From: Bacteroidales bacterium
Lineage (GTDB): Bacteria > Bacteroidota > Bacteroidia > Bacteroidales > VadinHA17
Reading direction: 5' to 3'
DNA length: 33,809 nt
Assembly (NCBI GenBank): GCA_012517605.1
Contig: JAAYUS010000230.1
Span: 1 to 33,809, forward strand
Of the stretch, positions 14,620-21,985 are shown piece after piece. How positions within the stretch are numbered: position 1 is the stretch's first letter; each line of letters opens with the position of its first letter. A model generated the notes under the pieces. That model was given only the letters and a program-made list of their open reading frames with translations, was not told where the DNA came from and ran no database searches. A program made the translations under genes and the position numbers.

Positions 14620-15240
14620 ATGAATGCCCTGGTTATAATTGATGTTCAGAACGATTTCATGCCTTACGGCTCTTTGGGAGTGCCTGATGGCCAGTCGATA
14701 GTGCCGGTCATAAATAAGATCCAGCCATATTATGACCTGGTTGTGGCAACCCAGGACTGGCATCCTCAGGATCATATAAGCTTTGCATCGAAACACCCGG
14801 GGAAAAAGCCTTTTGATAATATCGAACTTGCCGGATCAAATCAGGTCCTGTGGCCTGACCATTGTGTCCAGGGAACTGAAGGAGCGATGTTCCATCCGGA
14901 CCTTGAGACCAGGAAGCTTGCAGCGATCTTTCGCAAAGGCATGGATCCTCAGGTCGACAGCTACAGCGGATTTTATGACAACCGGCACCTGATATCAACT
15001 GGTCTGGCAGGATATCTTAGGGATAAAGGTATCTCCGATGTTCATTTTTGCGGCCTTGCCTCAGATATATGTGTCTATTTCACTATAAGAGATGCCGTTA
15101 TGGAAGGATTTTCAGCTACACTTGTTGAAGATGCTTCACGTCCCCTTAATGCTGAGACTTTTGAAATTCTCAAAAAGGAAATGAAAGGAATGGGAGTGAA
15201 GATTTATACAAGTGAGTACCTGAATTTCGTCTCAGAATAG
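14620..15240 (+). CDS. pncA: Nicotinamidase
   Basis: A 206-aa cysteine hydrolase that deamidates nicotinamide to nicotinate. The triad is visible: D8 (IIDVQNDF), K106 (IFRKGMD) and C151 (GLASDICVYFTIRDA). The metal site residues are D46 and H48 (TQDWHPQDH) and H81 (WPDHCVQGT). The length is right for bacterial PncA. The single-base spacing after pncB makes an NAD-salvage operon, and the product of this enzyme is the substrate of the upstream one. The next gene, a small membrane protein, starts 19 bp downstream and may be cotranscribed. Confidence 0.97.
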   Translation: MNALVIIDVQNDFMPYGSLGVPDGQSIVPVINKIQPYYDLVVATQDWHPQDHISFASKHPGKKPFDNIELAGSNQVLWPDHCVQGTEGAMFHPDLETRKLAAIFRKGMDPQVDSYSGFYDNRHLISTGLAGYLRDKGISDVHFCGLASDICVYFTIRDAVMEGFSATLVEDASRPLNAETFEILKKEMKGMGVKIYTSEYLNFVSE

Positions 15241-15259
15241 CCATCGCGATTAAAGACCT

Positions 15260-15592
15260 ATGACAAAATTCAGTTGGAAGCCTCGATATCTGGTGTTGCT
15301 GATTACAATAATATCCTCAGTAATTCTTTATTATTTAAGCTATCTTTTAACCCATGCTCTGATTTATTCATCGTTTTCAAAACTTTTTGTCAGGGTTTTT
15401 TCGATAATGGACTATTTCTCCTATGTAATAGGTATTGATATCATAATACTTGCAATTCTGACCCTTCATTTTATGACAACAAGTAAACTCAGAGGGAATA
15501 TTGAGTTTTACAGGGGATTTCTATACTCTTTTTTTTATGTGATCATTCTGGCTGCCGCTTACTCAATTTTGTGGATATTCGGGATATTTTGA
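15260..15592 (+). CDS. Small membrane protein of unknown function, 110 aa
   Basis: It has three hydrophobic segments (about residues 10-33, 50-70 and 85-108) separated by short loops, one of them basic (TTSKLRGNIEFYRG). I do not recognise the family. It starts 19 bp after pncA on the same strand and could be the last gene of that operon. There is no transporter motif and no known vitamin-transporter signature, so a link to NAD precursors is only positional. Confidence 0.7.
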   Translation: MTKFSWKPRYLVLLITIISSVILYYLSYLLTHALIYSSFSKLFVRVFSIMDYFSYVIGIDIIILAILTLHFMTTSKLRGNIEFYRGFLYSFFYVIILAAAYSILWIFGIF

Positions 15593-15700
15593 AATTCCCT
15601 GGAGTCCGTTTGTGAAAAGCTTGGTCCCAGTGACCCGGGATCGTGGTAAAAGGGATTTTCAGTCAACAACCATAACAAGGGTTCCACCCGGAATGCAAGG

Positions 15701-15720
15701 AAATCTGCACCTGCAGATTT
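15701..15720. terminator. Hairpin between convergent genes
   Basis: AAATCTGCA and TGCAGATTT form a 9-bp perfect inverted repeat around CC. It lies between the stops of the membrane protein (15592) and the HD-domain gene (15730, minus) and could end both. It is flanked by imperfect direct repeats, ACCCGGAATGCA and ACCCGGATTCAT. No T-run follows. Confidence 0.45.
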
Positions 15721-15729
15721 TACCCGGAT

Positions 15730-16383
15730 TCATAATTTACCATCCCATTCCTTATAGAACCTTTCCAGGAATTGTTCCATGTACTTATGTCTTCCTTCTG
15801 CCATCTTTTTTGCTGTAGTGGTATTCATAAGGTCCTTCAGGAGAAGCAGTTTTTCGTAAAAATGATTTATTACCGGGCCAGTCCCGTTTTTGTATTTTTC
15901 AAATGTATCATGTAACTCCGGACTGGTTTCGGGATTGTGGATTTCCCTTTTCTTATAACCTCCATAAGCAAAGGTTCTGGCGATTCCGATTGCGCCTATT
16001 GCGTCAAGTCTGTCTGCATCCTGAACAACCATGCCCTCCTTAGTCCGTATTGGCGTCTTTACTCCTGCACCCTTGAAAGAGATGTCTTTAATGATTTCGC
16101 AGACATGAGCAACAACAGCTTCTTCAACATTCATTTTTTCAAGCCATTCCCTTGCCAGCCGCGGGCCGGCATCACAATCGCCGTCATTAAATTTCCAGTC
16201 TGATATATCATGGAGTAATGCTGCAAGCTGAACGGTAAAAAGTTCAGCATTTTCTTTCGAGGCAATATGAACGGCATTTTTCCATACCCGGTAAACATGC
16301 CACCAGTCGTGGCCCGAACCCTCGCCGGATAACTTTTCTCTGATGTAATCTGCTGTTTTTCTGATTATTGTTTCTTCGTTCAT
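15730..16383 (-). CDS. HD-domain phosphohydrolase, 217 aa
   Basis: A YedJ-like HD hydrolase. The metal-binding residues are visible: H25 and D26 (GSGHDWWHVYRVW), H58 and D59 (ALLHDISDWKF), and the later Asp in VVQDADRLDAIGAIG. The C-terminal TAKKMAEGRHKYMEQFLERF matches the helical tail of the family. The substrates are probably phosphorylated nucleotides or similar small molecules, but members are poorly characterised. There is no signal peptide. It is monocistronic and converges on the pncA-linked membrane gene. Confidence 0.9.
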   Translation of the reverse strand: MNEETIIRKTADYIREKLSGEGSGHDWWHVYRVWKNAVHIASKENAELFTVQLAALLHDISDWKFNDGDCDAGPRLAREWLEKMNVEEAVVAHVCEIIKDISFKGAGVKTPIRTKEGMVVQDADRLDAIGAIGIARTFAYGGYKKREIHNPETSPELHDTFEKYKNGTGPVINHFYEKLLLLKDLMNTTTAKKMAEGRHKYMEQFLERFYKEWDGKL

Positions 16384-16587
16384 AGTGCAGGGGAATAGTA
16401 GAAACAGGTAAGAGAATCCCGCTGAGTGATTAATTTAAAAATTAAGTGCAATCTGGATTTTACGGTAAAATAATGACTAAAGATAATTACTGCAACCGTT
16501 AAATACCTTAACCTGACTCATATTTTAATTTTGTAACTTTCATGGGCGGAAGCCGGTAATAAAGCTTCCGGGTAAAATATTACATCT

Positions 16588-16794
16588 ATGGCAGCAAATT
16601 CGGGTGAAGGGCATATAAACTGGAAAGGTGAATGGGTGCCGGGTGATTCTCCTTTTGACAAGGCAAATGAATATTCTCTGAAACAGGACCTGATAAAGGA
16701 ATTGTTCGATGTGACTGAAAAATATCACGGGAGACTTACTGACAAAGCAATTGCTGAAGCAGCAATGAGAATTGTCAGAAAATATGAAATGTGA
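16588..16794 (+). CDS. Hypothetical 68-aa protein
   Basis: A short frame, MAANSGEGHINWKGEWVPGD, followed by a helical stretch ending AEAAMRIVRKYEM. It has no membrane segment or signal peptide. A TAACTTTC -7-like box lies about 55 bp upstream, and codon use looks like that of its neighbours. I do not recognise it. It stands alone, converging on ldh. The N-terminal Gly/Trp-rich part and amphipathic C-terminus suggest a small soluble or peripheral protein. It is probably a real gene. Confidence 0.55.
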   Translation: MAANSGEGHINWKGEWVPGDSPFDKANEYSLKQDLIKELFDVTEKYHGRLTDKAIAEAAMRIVRKYEM

Positions 16795-16840
16795 AGATTG
16801 CCCGGTACAGCTGATCACATCATCCTGGTCTTTTCAGGCA

Positions 16841-17809
16841 TCACACCTGTACGTTCAAAGATGCAATCGATTCCTTTAGGACGCTTGCCGAGTGTCGCAA
16901 CAGCTCTTTTTCATTTTCCGACAGAGGTCCATCAACCACCCTGACAATTCCAGTATCGGACACAACAGCGGGAAGACTTAAACAAACATCACTGATCCCG
17001 TATTCGCCCTGCAGCAGGGTTGAGACAGTCAGAACGGAATTCTGTCGCCTCAATATTGATTCAGTGATTTTTACAAGGGCAAGGCCTACAGCAAAATGTG
17101 TCGATCCCTTGGCATTAATTATATGGTATGCCGACTCCCTGACTTTCTGTTCTATGCTTTTCCTCTCTTCCTTCCACCCTGGGCATCCTCCGCAGAGCGG
17201 ACAATACCTGTCGATGGGGATACCGCCTACATGAGTCATCGACCATGCCGCCACTTCACTGTCGCCATGTTCTCCAAGTATATATGCATGAACATTATGG
17301 ACATCAACATCGCAATGCCCGGCTATGAAATGCCTGAAGCGGGCGCTGTCGAGAACTGTTCCGGAACCAATAACCCGGCCTGGTTCCCATCCCGACCTTT
17401 TCAGTGCAACCCAGGTAAGTACATCAACAGGATTGGTGACAATAAGCATTACACCCTTTGAATTGGTTACTGAAACATCTTCTGCAATTCCCCCGACTAT
17501 TGAAGCATTTTTTTTAAGCAGATCGAGCCTTGTCTCTCCGGGTTTCTGGGCAGAGCCCGCGGTTATTACAATCAGGTTTGCATCACCATAATCACTTGAA
17601 GATCCCTGGCGAATGCTAACCGTTGGGAAGAAGGGTTGTCCGTGCACGAGGTCAGAGACCTGTCCTTCTGCAAGATCAGTATTTCTGTCAATGATCACTA
17701 TTTCGTCGGCCAGTCCGCTCTGAGCCAGTGAGTAACAGTATGTTGCGCCAACGGCTCCGGCTCCGACCACAACTACTTTTCTACTGTTTTTTTTATTCTC
17801 AGATTCCAT
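16841..17809 (-). CDS. ldh: L-lactate dehydrogenase
   Basis: A 322-aa NAD-dependent L-LDH. The coenzyme motif is VVGAGAVGATYCYSLAQSG. The substrate loop SAQKPGETRLDLLKKN carries Gln at the position that is Arg in malate dehydrogenases, which supports lactate/pyruvate specificity. Further family marks are IVTNPVDVLTW, GSGTVLDSARFRH (substrate Arg) and YILGEHGDSEVAAWS (catalytic His). A cysteine-rich insert, YCPLCGGCPGWKEE, is not usual for the family. It regenerates NAD+ in fermentation. It is divergent from the aspartase fusion across a 201-bp region with a perfect palindrome near the ldh start. Confidence 0.95.
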   Translation of the reverse strand: MESENKKNSRKVVVVGAGAVGATYCYSLAQSGLADEIVIIDRNTDLAEGQVSDLVHGQPFFPTVSIRQGSSSDYGDANLIVITAGSAQKPGETRLDLLKKNASIVGGIAEDVSVTNSKGVMLIVTNPVDVLTWVALKRSGWEPGRVIGSGTVLDSARFRHFIAGHCDVDVHNVHAYILGEHGDSEVAAWSMTHVGGIPIDRYCPLCGGCPGWKEERKSIEQKVRESAYHIINAKGSTHFAVGLALVKITESILRRQNSVLTVSTLLQGEYGISDVCLSLPAVVSDTGIVRVVDGPLSENEKELLRHSASVLKESIASLNVQV

Positions 17810-17829
17810 TTCAGTTATTTCTTTGTTCT

Positions 17830-17843
17830 GTTAATTAATTAAC
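17830..17843. promoter_or_regulatory. Perfect 14-bp palindrome upstream of ldh
   Basis: GTTAATTAATTAAC lies 20 bp before the ldh start codon in the shared upstream region of ldh and the aspartase fusion. It is a candidate operator. An ATATCTT...AAGATAT inverted repeat lies closer to the other gene (about 17960-17985). AT-rich palindromes arise easily by chance. Confidence 0.35.
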
Positions 17844-18010
17844 AATTGCCTGTCGGGGTTGTTCATTTTTTCCCCCATCCTGACGATGAATATTAAAATG
17901 ATATCTGAAAATCTGTGTCATTTATAATTTCACTTTCTGAATAAATCAAAAAATCAGAATATCTTAGATATGAAATAAGATATCCTTGTTTCACCATAAC
18001 ACAGAACAAA

Positions 18011-19867
18011 ATGAAAAAAGGTATGATCCTTCCATTCCTGCGAGAAATTGAGCTTTTCAAAAATCTGGATGATGAAGAGTTTAAGGAACTGGCCCGGAGT
18101 ATGAAGGAAAAACATTGTCAACCCGGGGAAATGCTTTTCAGCCAAAATAATCCAAGGGAGGATATCTTTATAATCCTTGAAGGTAAGGTTGAATTATACA
18201 AGACCGATCTATATGGAACAAAGATCAGGCTTGCACTATTCGGCAAAGGCGATTTTCTGGGCGAGGGCATTCTTGACCCCGATTCGCTGCATTCGACCTC
18301 TGCCAGGGCTGTCACAAAGGCAATCCTTCTCGATGTAAAGAAAGATTTTCTCAGTTATAATGCCGGGACGACACTGAAGGTACTTTCAAATATTATAGGT
18401 ATAGTATCGAGGAGGATGCGCAATGCAAACAGCAGAATAATGAATACTGCGGCACAATATGTTTCAGGAAGGACGCGCATGGAAAGCGATCTTCTGGGGC
18501 AGCGCGAGGTTCCATGGGAGTCTTACTATGGCATTCAGACTCTCAGGGCAGTCGAAAATTTCAATATCACGGGAATTACCCTGAACTTTTTTCCGGCACT
18601 TATTGAAGCCCTGGCTACCGTTAAGGAAGCTGCGGCTGAGGCCAACTTCAGACTTGGCCTACTTGACATGACGATTAAAGACGCTATTGTCCAGGCATGC
18701 CGTGAGATCAGGTATGGGAAATTTCATAATCACTTTGCAGTGGATATGATACAGGGAGGGGCCGGAACATCGACCAACATGAATGCCAATGAGGTTATAG
18801 CAAACCGTGCATTAAGGATACTCGGATACAACAGGGGTGAATACAAGCATTGCCATCCAAACAACCATGTGAATCTTTCTCAATCTACAAATGACGCATA
18901 TCCGACAGCAGTAAAAATCGCATTGTTCAATTCAAACAGTAATCTGGTTGCCGTTCTGACAAATCTTGTCGATTCATTCAAAAGAAAAGGGGAGGAGTTT
19001 TCCAACATAATCAAGATGGGAAGAACCCAGCTTCAGGATGCTGTGCCTATGACCCTCGGCCAGGAATTTGAAGCTTATGCAGTTACGCTGGCCGAAGAAA
19101 TTGAAAGGCTTAATCAGAATGCAAAGCTGTTCCTCGAGATCAACATGGGAGCTACGGCTATCGGAACAGGCATAAATACGGTTCCGGGCTATGCAGAACT
19201 TGTTGTAAGATACCTCCGGAAAATATCAGGCCTTAAACTGTCACTCTCATCCAACCTTGTAGAGGCCACACAGGATACAGGCGCTTTCGTAATGTATTCA
19301 TCTGCTGTAAAGCGACTCGCAGTAAAACTTTCGAAAATTTGCAATGATCTCAGGCTTCTTTCTTCAGGCCCCAGGGCAGGTATTAATGAGATAAACCTGC
19401 CTCCCATGCAGCCCGGTTCATCAATAATGCCGGGAAAGGTCAATCCTGTTATCCCGGAGGTAGTAAACCAGATAGCCTTCAAAGTCATAGGGAATGACCT
19501 TACAGTAACAATGGCATCTGAAGCAGGTCAGCTCGAACTTAATGTTTTTGAACCTGTAATAGTTCATTCCATTTTCGAATCGGTCGAAATGCTGATTAAC
19601 GGGATGAATACTCTCAGGTACAGATGTATAGAAGGGATCACCGCAAATGAGGAAAGATGCCGTGATCTTGTCCGGAACAGCATCGGGCTTATTACAGCTC
19701 TTGTACCATGGATTGGGTATCAGGATCTTAATGACATAGCAAAAGATGCCCTCGAAAATAAAAAGAGCGTCTATTCACTTGTCCTCGAGAGGGGCCTTCT
19801 TTCAAAGGAAAAACTCGATCAGATACTGGCACCTGAAAATATGATCAGGCCGGTAAAGATCAATTAG
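18011..19867 (+). CDS. aspA: Cyclic-nucleotide-binding domain fused to aspartate ammonia-lyase, 618 aa
   Basis: Residues about 1-145 form a cNMP-binding-type beta barrel: LREIELFKNLDDEEFKELA, DIFIILEGKVELYKTD and FGKGDFLGEG. In the phosphate-binding cassette the usual 'PRxA' is replaced by STSA, so the phosphate-contacting Arg appears to be missing. Residues about 153-615 are a complete aspartase/fumarase-family enzyme: RMESDLLGQREVPWESYYGI, GGAGTSTNMNANEVIANRA, HVNLSQSTNDAYPTA and the signature GSSIMPGKVNPV. The reaction is L-aspartate to fumarate plus ammonia. The regulatory domain could tie activity to a ligand or serve in oligomerisation. It is monocistronic and divergent from ldh. Confidence 0.93.
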   Translation: MKKGMILPFLREIELFKNLDDEEFKELARSMKEKHCQPGEMLFSQNNPREDIFIILEGKVELYKTDLYGTKIRLALFGKGDFLGEGILDPDSLHSTSARAVTKAILLDVKKDFLSYNAGTTLKVLSNIIGIVSRRMRNANSRIMNTAAQYVSGRTRMESDLLGQREVPWESYYGIQTLRAVENFNITGITLNFFPALIEALATVKEAAAEANFRLGLLDMTIKDAIVQACREIRYGKFHNHFAVDMIQGGAGTSTNMNANEVIANRALRILGYNRGEYKHCHPNNHVNLSQSTNDAYPTAVKIALFNSNSNLVAVLTNLVDSFKRKGEEFSNIIKMGRTQLQDAVPMTLGQEFEAYAVTLAEEIERLNQNAKLFLEINMGATAIGTGINTVPGYAELVVRYLRKISGLKLSLSSNLVEATQDTGAFVMYSSAVKRLAVKLSKICNDLRLLSSGPRAGINEINLPPMQPGSSIMPGKVNPVIPEVVNQIAFKVIGNDLTVTMASEAGQLELNVFEPVIVHSIFESVEMLINGMNTLRYRCIEGITANEERCRDLVRNSIGLITALVPWIGYQDLNDIAKDALENKKSVYSLVLERGLLSKEKLDQILAPENMIRPVKIN

Positions 19868-19902
19868 TTCTGTTAACATCAGCACCTGAGAGAAAACAGT
19901 CT

Positions 19903-21642
19903 TTAATTGTAATAGTGTCTTTCCGCTTTTTGTCTTTTGTCGCTACGTCTTTTTTCAGGGCGTTGAGAAGACCTTTTTCCACGGAATTCATTTGTTCTGT
20001 TATTTCTTTCCGTTTTTTCCTGTGCCTTCTGAAGCACAAGCCTGTTATCCATATATTGCTTATTATGAAGCGCCCTGATAAGCATATCAGCATGGTCGGA
20101 TCCGACTTCAAAAAATGAAAAATCCTTCATTAGATCTATCCTTCCAATTGGTACTTTTGTCCCTCTTGTATTCTGGTTTATAAGATCTATTAACTGTTCG
20201 GGATAAAAACCATCTGATTTCCCGCGATTTATAAATAACCTTGTATAATCGCCATCCTTATTGTCGCGCGATCTTTTACCGTTTCTTCCCTCCTGCCTGA
20301 GAGCTTTTTCGGGAACCGGAGCAATAAGGTCCTCGCCATGACGATAGTCGCCGAGGAACCTTTCGAACTCAAGGGTTACAACTCTTCTGAGAAGCTCTTC
20401 CCTGTCGAGGTTTTCAAACCTTTCCTTGATTCCGGGAATGTATTTTTCTATCTCCTTATGGCCGGTGGTGACATTTTCAATCTTTGCGGCCCAGTTGAAC
20501 AGCTGTTTTTCGCAGATCTCCGTACCAGTGGGTATGGGAAGCGGCTTGAATGCCTTCTTAATAAGACGTTCAATTTTGTTGAGGTTGTTCTTTTCCTTAA
20601 GATGGACAAGGGCAATTGATATCCCTGTTTTTCCTGCTCTTCCGGTTCGTCCAGACCTGTGGGTATAGATCTCAGGATCGTCAGGCAGGCTGTAATTAAT
20701 AACATGTGTCAGATCGTCGACATCGAGTCCGCGTGCAGCCACATCTGTTGCAACAAGAATCTGGAGGTTCTTCTGGCGGAATTTCTGCATCACCGCGTCG
20801 CGCTGTGATTGGGACAGATCACCATGAAGAGCATCGGCATCATAACCGTCGTTTATCAGATTCGATGCAACTTCCTGTGTTTCTTTGCGGGTACGGCAGA
20901 AAACAATACCGTAAATATCGGGTTCAAAATCTGCAATGCGCTTCAGCACTTTGTATTTGTCCCTTGCATGTACCAGGTAATAATTGTGGCTGACATTTTC
21001 AGCTGAGGAGTTTTTGGTCCCGATAGTTATCTCTGACGGACTGTTCATGTATTTTCTGGCGATCGATCCTATTTCAGGCGACATGGTTGCCGAAAAGAGA
21101 AGCGTTCTTCTTCCTTCCGGAACTTCCTCAAGGATCTCATTTATACTGTCGAGGAAACCCATATTGAGCATTTCATCCGCTTCATCAAGAACGACAGTAT
21201 GAACATTGTTCAGCCTTGCTGCCCTTCTTCCTATAAGGTCGATAAGACGACCTGGTGTTGCTACTATTATATGTACTCCTTTTTTAAGCTCCCTTATCTG
21301 GTTCTCGATGCTCGAACCTCCATATACTGCCAGAATTCTCAGGTCGCCTGTATGCTTTGAGTAATCGGTGAGATCGCCTGTGATCTGAATGCAGAGTTCC
21401 CTTGTGGGACAGAGTATAAGTGCCTGTGTCGAATTCATTTCCGGATCGGTCGACAGGACAAGCGGAAGGCCGAATGCGGCAGTCTTTCCGGTTCCTGTCT
21501 GTGCGAGTGCGATAATATCGTTTTCTGTGCCCAGCATCATCGGGATAACCTTCTCCTGTACGGGCATAGGATGTTCAAAACCAAGTTCCTTAATAGCTTT
21601 AAGGATGCCGGGAGTAAATCCCATTTCTTCAAATTGTATCAT
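19903..21642 (-). CDS. deaD: DEAD-box RNA helicase with DbpA-type C-terminus, 579 aa
   Basis: All core motifs are present: Q-motif FEHPMPVQEKVIP, Walker A AQTGTGKT (47-54), DEAD (153-156), SAT (184-186), DVAARGLDVDD and HRSGRTGRAG (about 328-337). The C-terminus carries a DbpA/CsdA-type RNA-recognition fold (TRLFINRGKSDGFYPEQLID, then GRIDLMKDFSFFEV) and a Lys/Arg-rich tail. Such enzymes help ribosome assembly and RNA unwinding in the cold. The gene has a promoter with both -33 TTTG and -7 TATCTTTG boxes and a roughly 125-nt leader that is related to the leader of the nitronate-monooxygenase-like gene. Confidence 0.96.
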   Translation of the reverse strand: MIQFEEMGFTPGILKAIKELGFEHPMPVQEKVIPMMLGTENDIIALAQTGTGKTAAFGLPLVLSTDPEMNSTQALILCPTRELCIQITGDLTDYSKHTGDLRILAVYGGSSIENQIRELKKGVHIIVATPGRLIDLIGRRAARLNNVHTVVLDEADEMLNMGFLDSINEILEEVPEGRRTLLFSATMSPEIGSIARKYMNSPSEITIGTKNSSAENVSHNYYLVHARDKYKVLKRIADFEPDIYGIVFCRTRKETQEVASNLINDGYDADALHGDLSQSQRDAVMQKFRQKNLQILVATDVAARGLDVDDLTHVINYSLPDDPEIYTHRSGRTGRAGKTGISIALVHLKEKNNLNKIERLIKKAFKPLPIPTGTEICEKQLFNWAAKIENVTTGHKEIEKYIPGIKERFENLDREELLRRVVTLEFERFLGDYRHGEDLIAPVPEKALRQEGRNGKRSRDNKDGDYTRLFINRGKSDGFYPEQLIDLINQNTRGTKVPIGRIDLMKDFSFFEVGSDHADMLIRALHNKQYMDNRLVLQKAQEKTERNNRTNEFRGKRSSQRPEKRRSDKRQKAERHYYN

Positions 21643-21654
21643 TTATTCTGTTTA

Positions 21655-21796
21655 TGGTGCAGATCCGGGAGCGACTGATTTTTTATCCCGGCTGAAATGA
21701 ACTCAAATGCAGACTGGATTAAATGCGTGACAACGCTACTTGGAAATCACCCTGTTAATAAGGGCGCAAAGATAATCAATTTATCGGGAATGCAAA
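21655..21796 (-). promoter_or_regulatory. Promoter and conserved leader of the DEAD-box gene, copy B
   Basis: On the minus strand, TTTG (21796-21793), an 18-bp spacer and TATCTTTG (21774-21767) form a good Bacteroidota promoter. An inverted repeat, CGCCCT-TATTAAC-AGGGTG (21766-21748), follows immediately. Then come GCGT...ACGC arms containing TCACGCAT, CCAGTCTGC, and a 6-bp CCGGGA...TCCCGG stem (21690-21663) around an A-rich loop. The 120 bp of 21774-21655 align with 3034-2914 with one gap. Transcription should begin inside the first repeat, so that repeat may act as DNA, while the later stems would be in the RNA. Confidence 0.65.
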
Positions 21797-21805
21797 TGTT
21801 GTGTT

Positions 21806-21836
21806 GTTATTCTGAAAATCAATAAATCAGAATAAC
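21806..21836 (-). terminator. Hairpin downstream of the oadG-like gene
   Basis: GTTATTCTGA (21806-21815) and TCAGAATAAC (21827-21836) form a perfect 10-bp stem with an 11-nt AT-rich loop. It starts 11 bp after the oadG-like stop and sits before the DEAD-box promoter, so it probably separates the two transcripts. There is no clear U-tract. Confidence 0.6.
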
Positions 21837-21846
21837 CATTACCGCT

Positions 21847-21975
21847 TCATTTCTTCCGGTCTCCTGTAAGTTTCAGCATCAGCCTGACAACCAGGTAGAT
21901 TACGAGGACCACGGTAAAGATGGCCCCCATTCCCATGACGGTTAGTTTTAAAGCGCTTATTATATCCTCATTCAT
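21847..21975 (-). CDS. OadG-like gamma subunit, 42 aa
   Basis: A tiny frame starting at 21975 behind a perfect AGGAGG, encoding MNEDIISALKLTVMGMGAIF, one transmembrane helix (about residues 11-32) and a short basic tail, RLMLKLTGDRKK. The 'LxLTVxGMGxVFxVLxxL' pattern is characteristic of the gamma subunit of sodium-pump decarboxylases (OadG family), which anchors and assembles the complex. It is only half the usual length of about 80 residues and lacks the extended Pro/Ala tail. It starts 10 bp after the beta-subunit stop, so the two are cotranscribed. Confidence 0.8.
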   Translation of the reverse strand: MNEDIISALKLTVMGMGAIFTVVLVIYLVVRLMLKLTGDRKK

Positions 21976-21985
21976 GATAAGCCTC

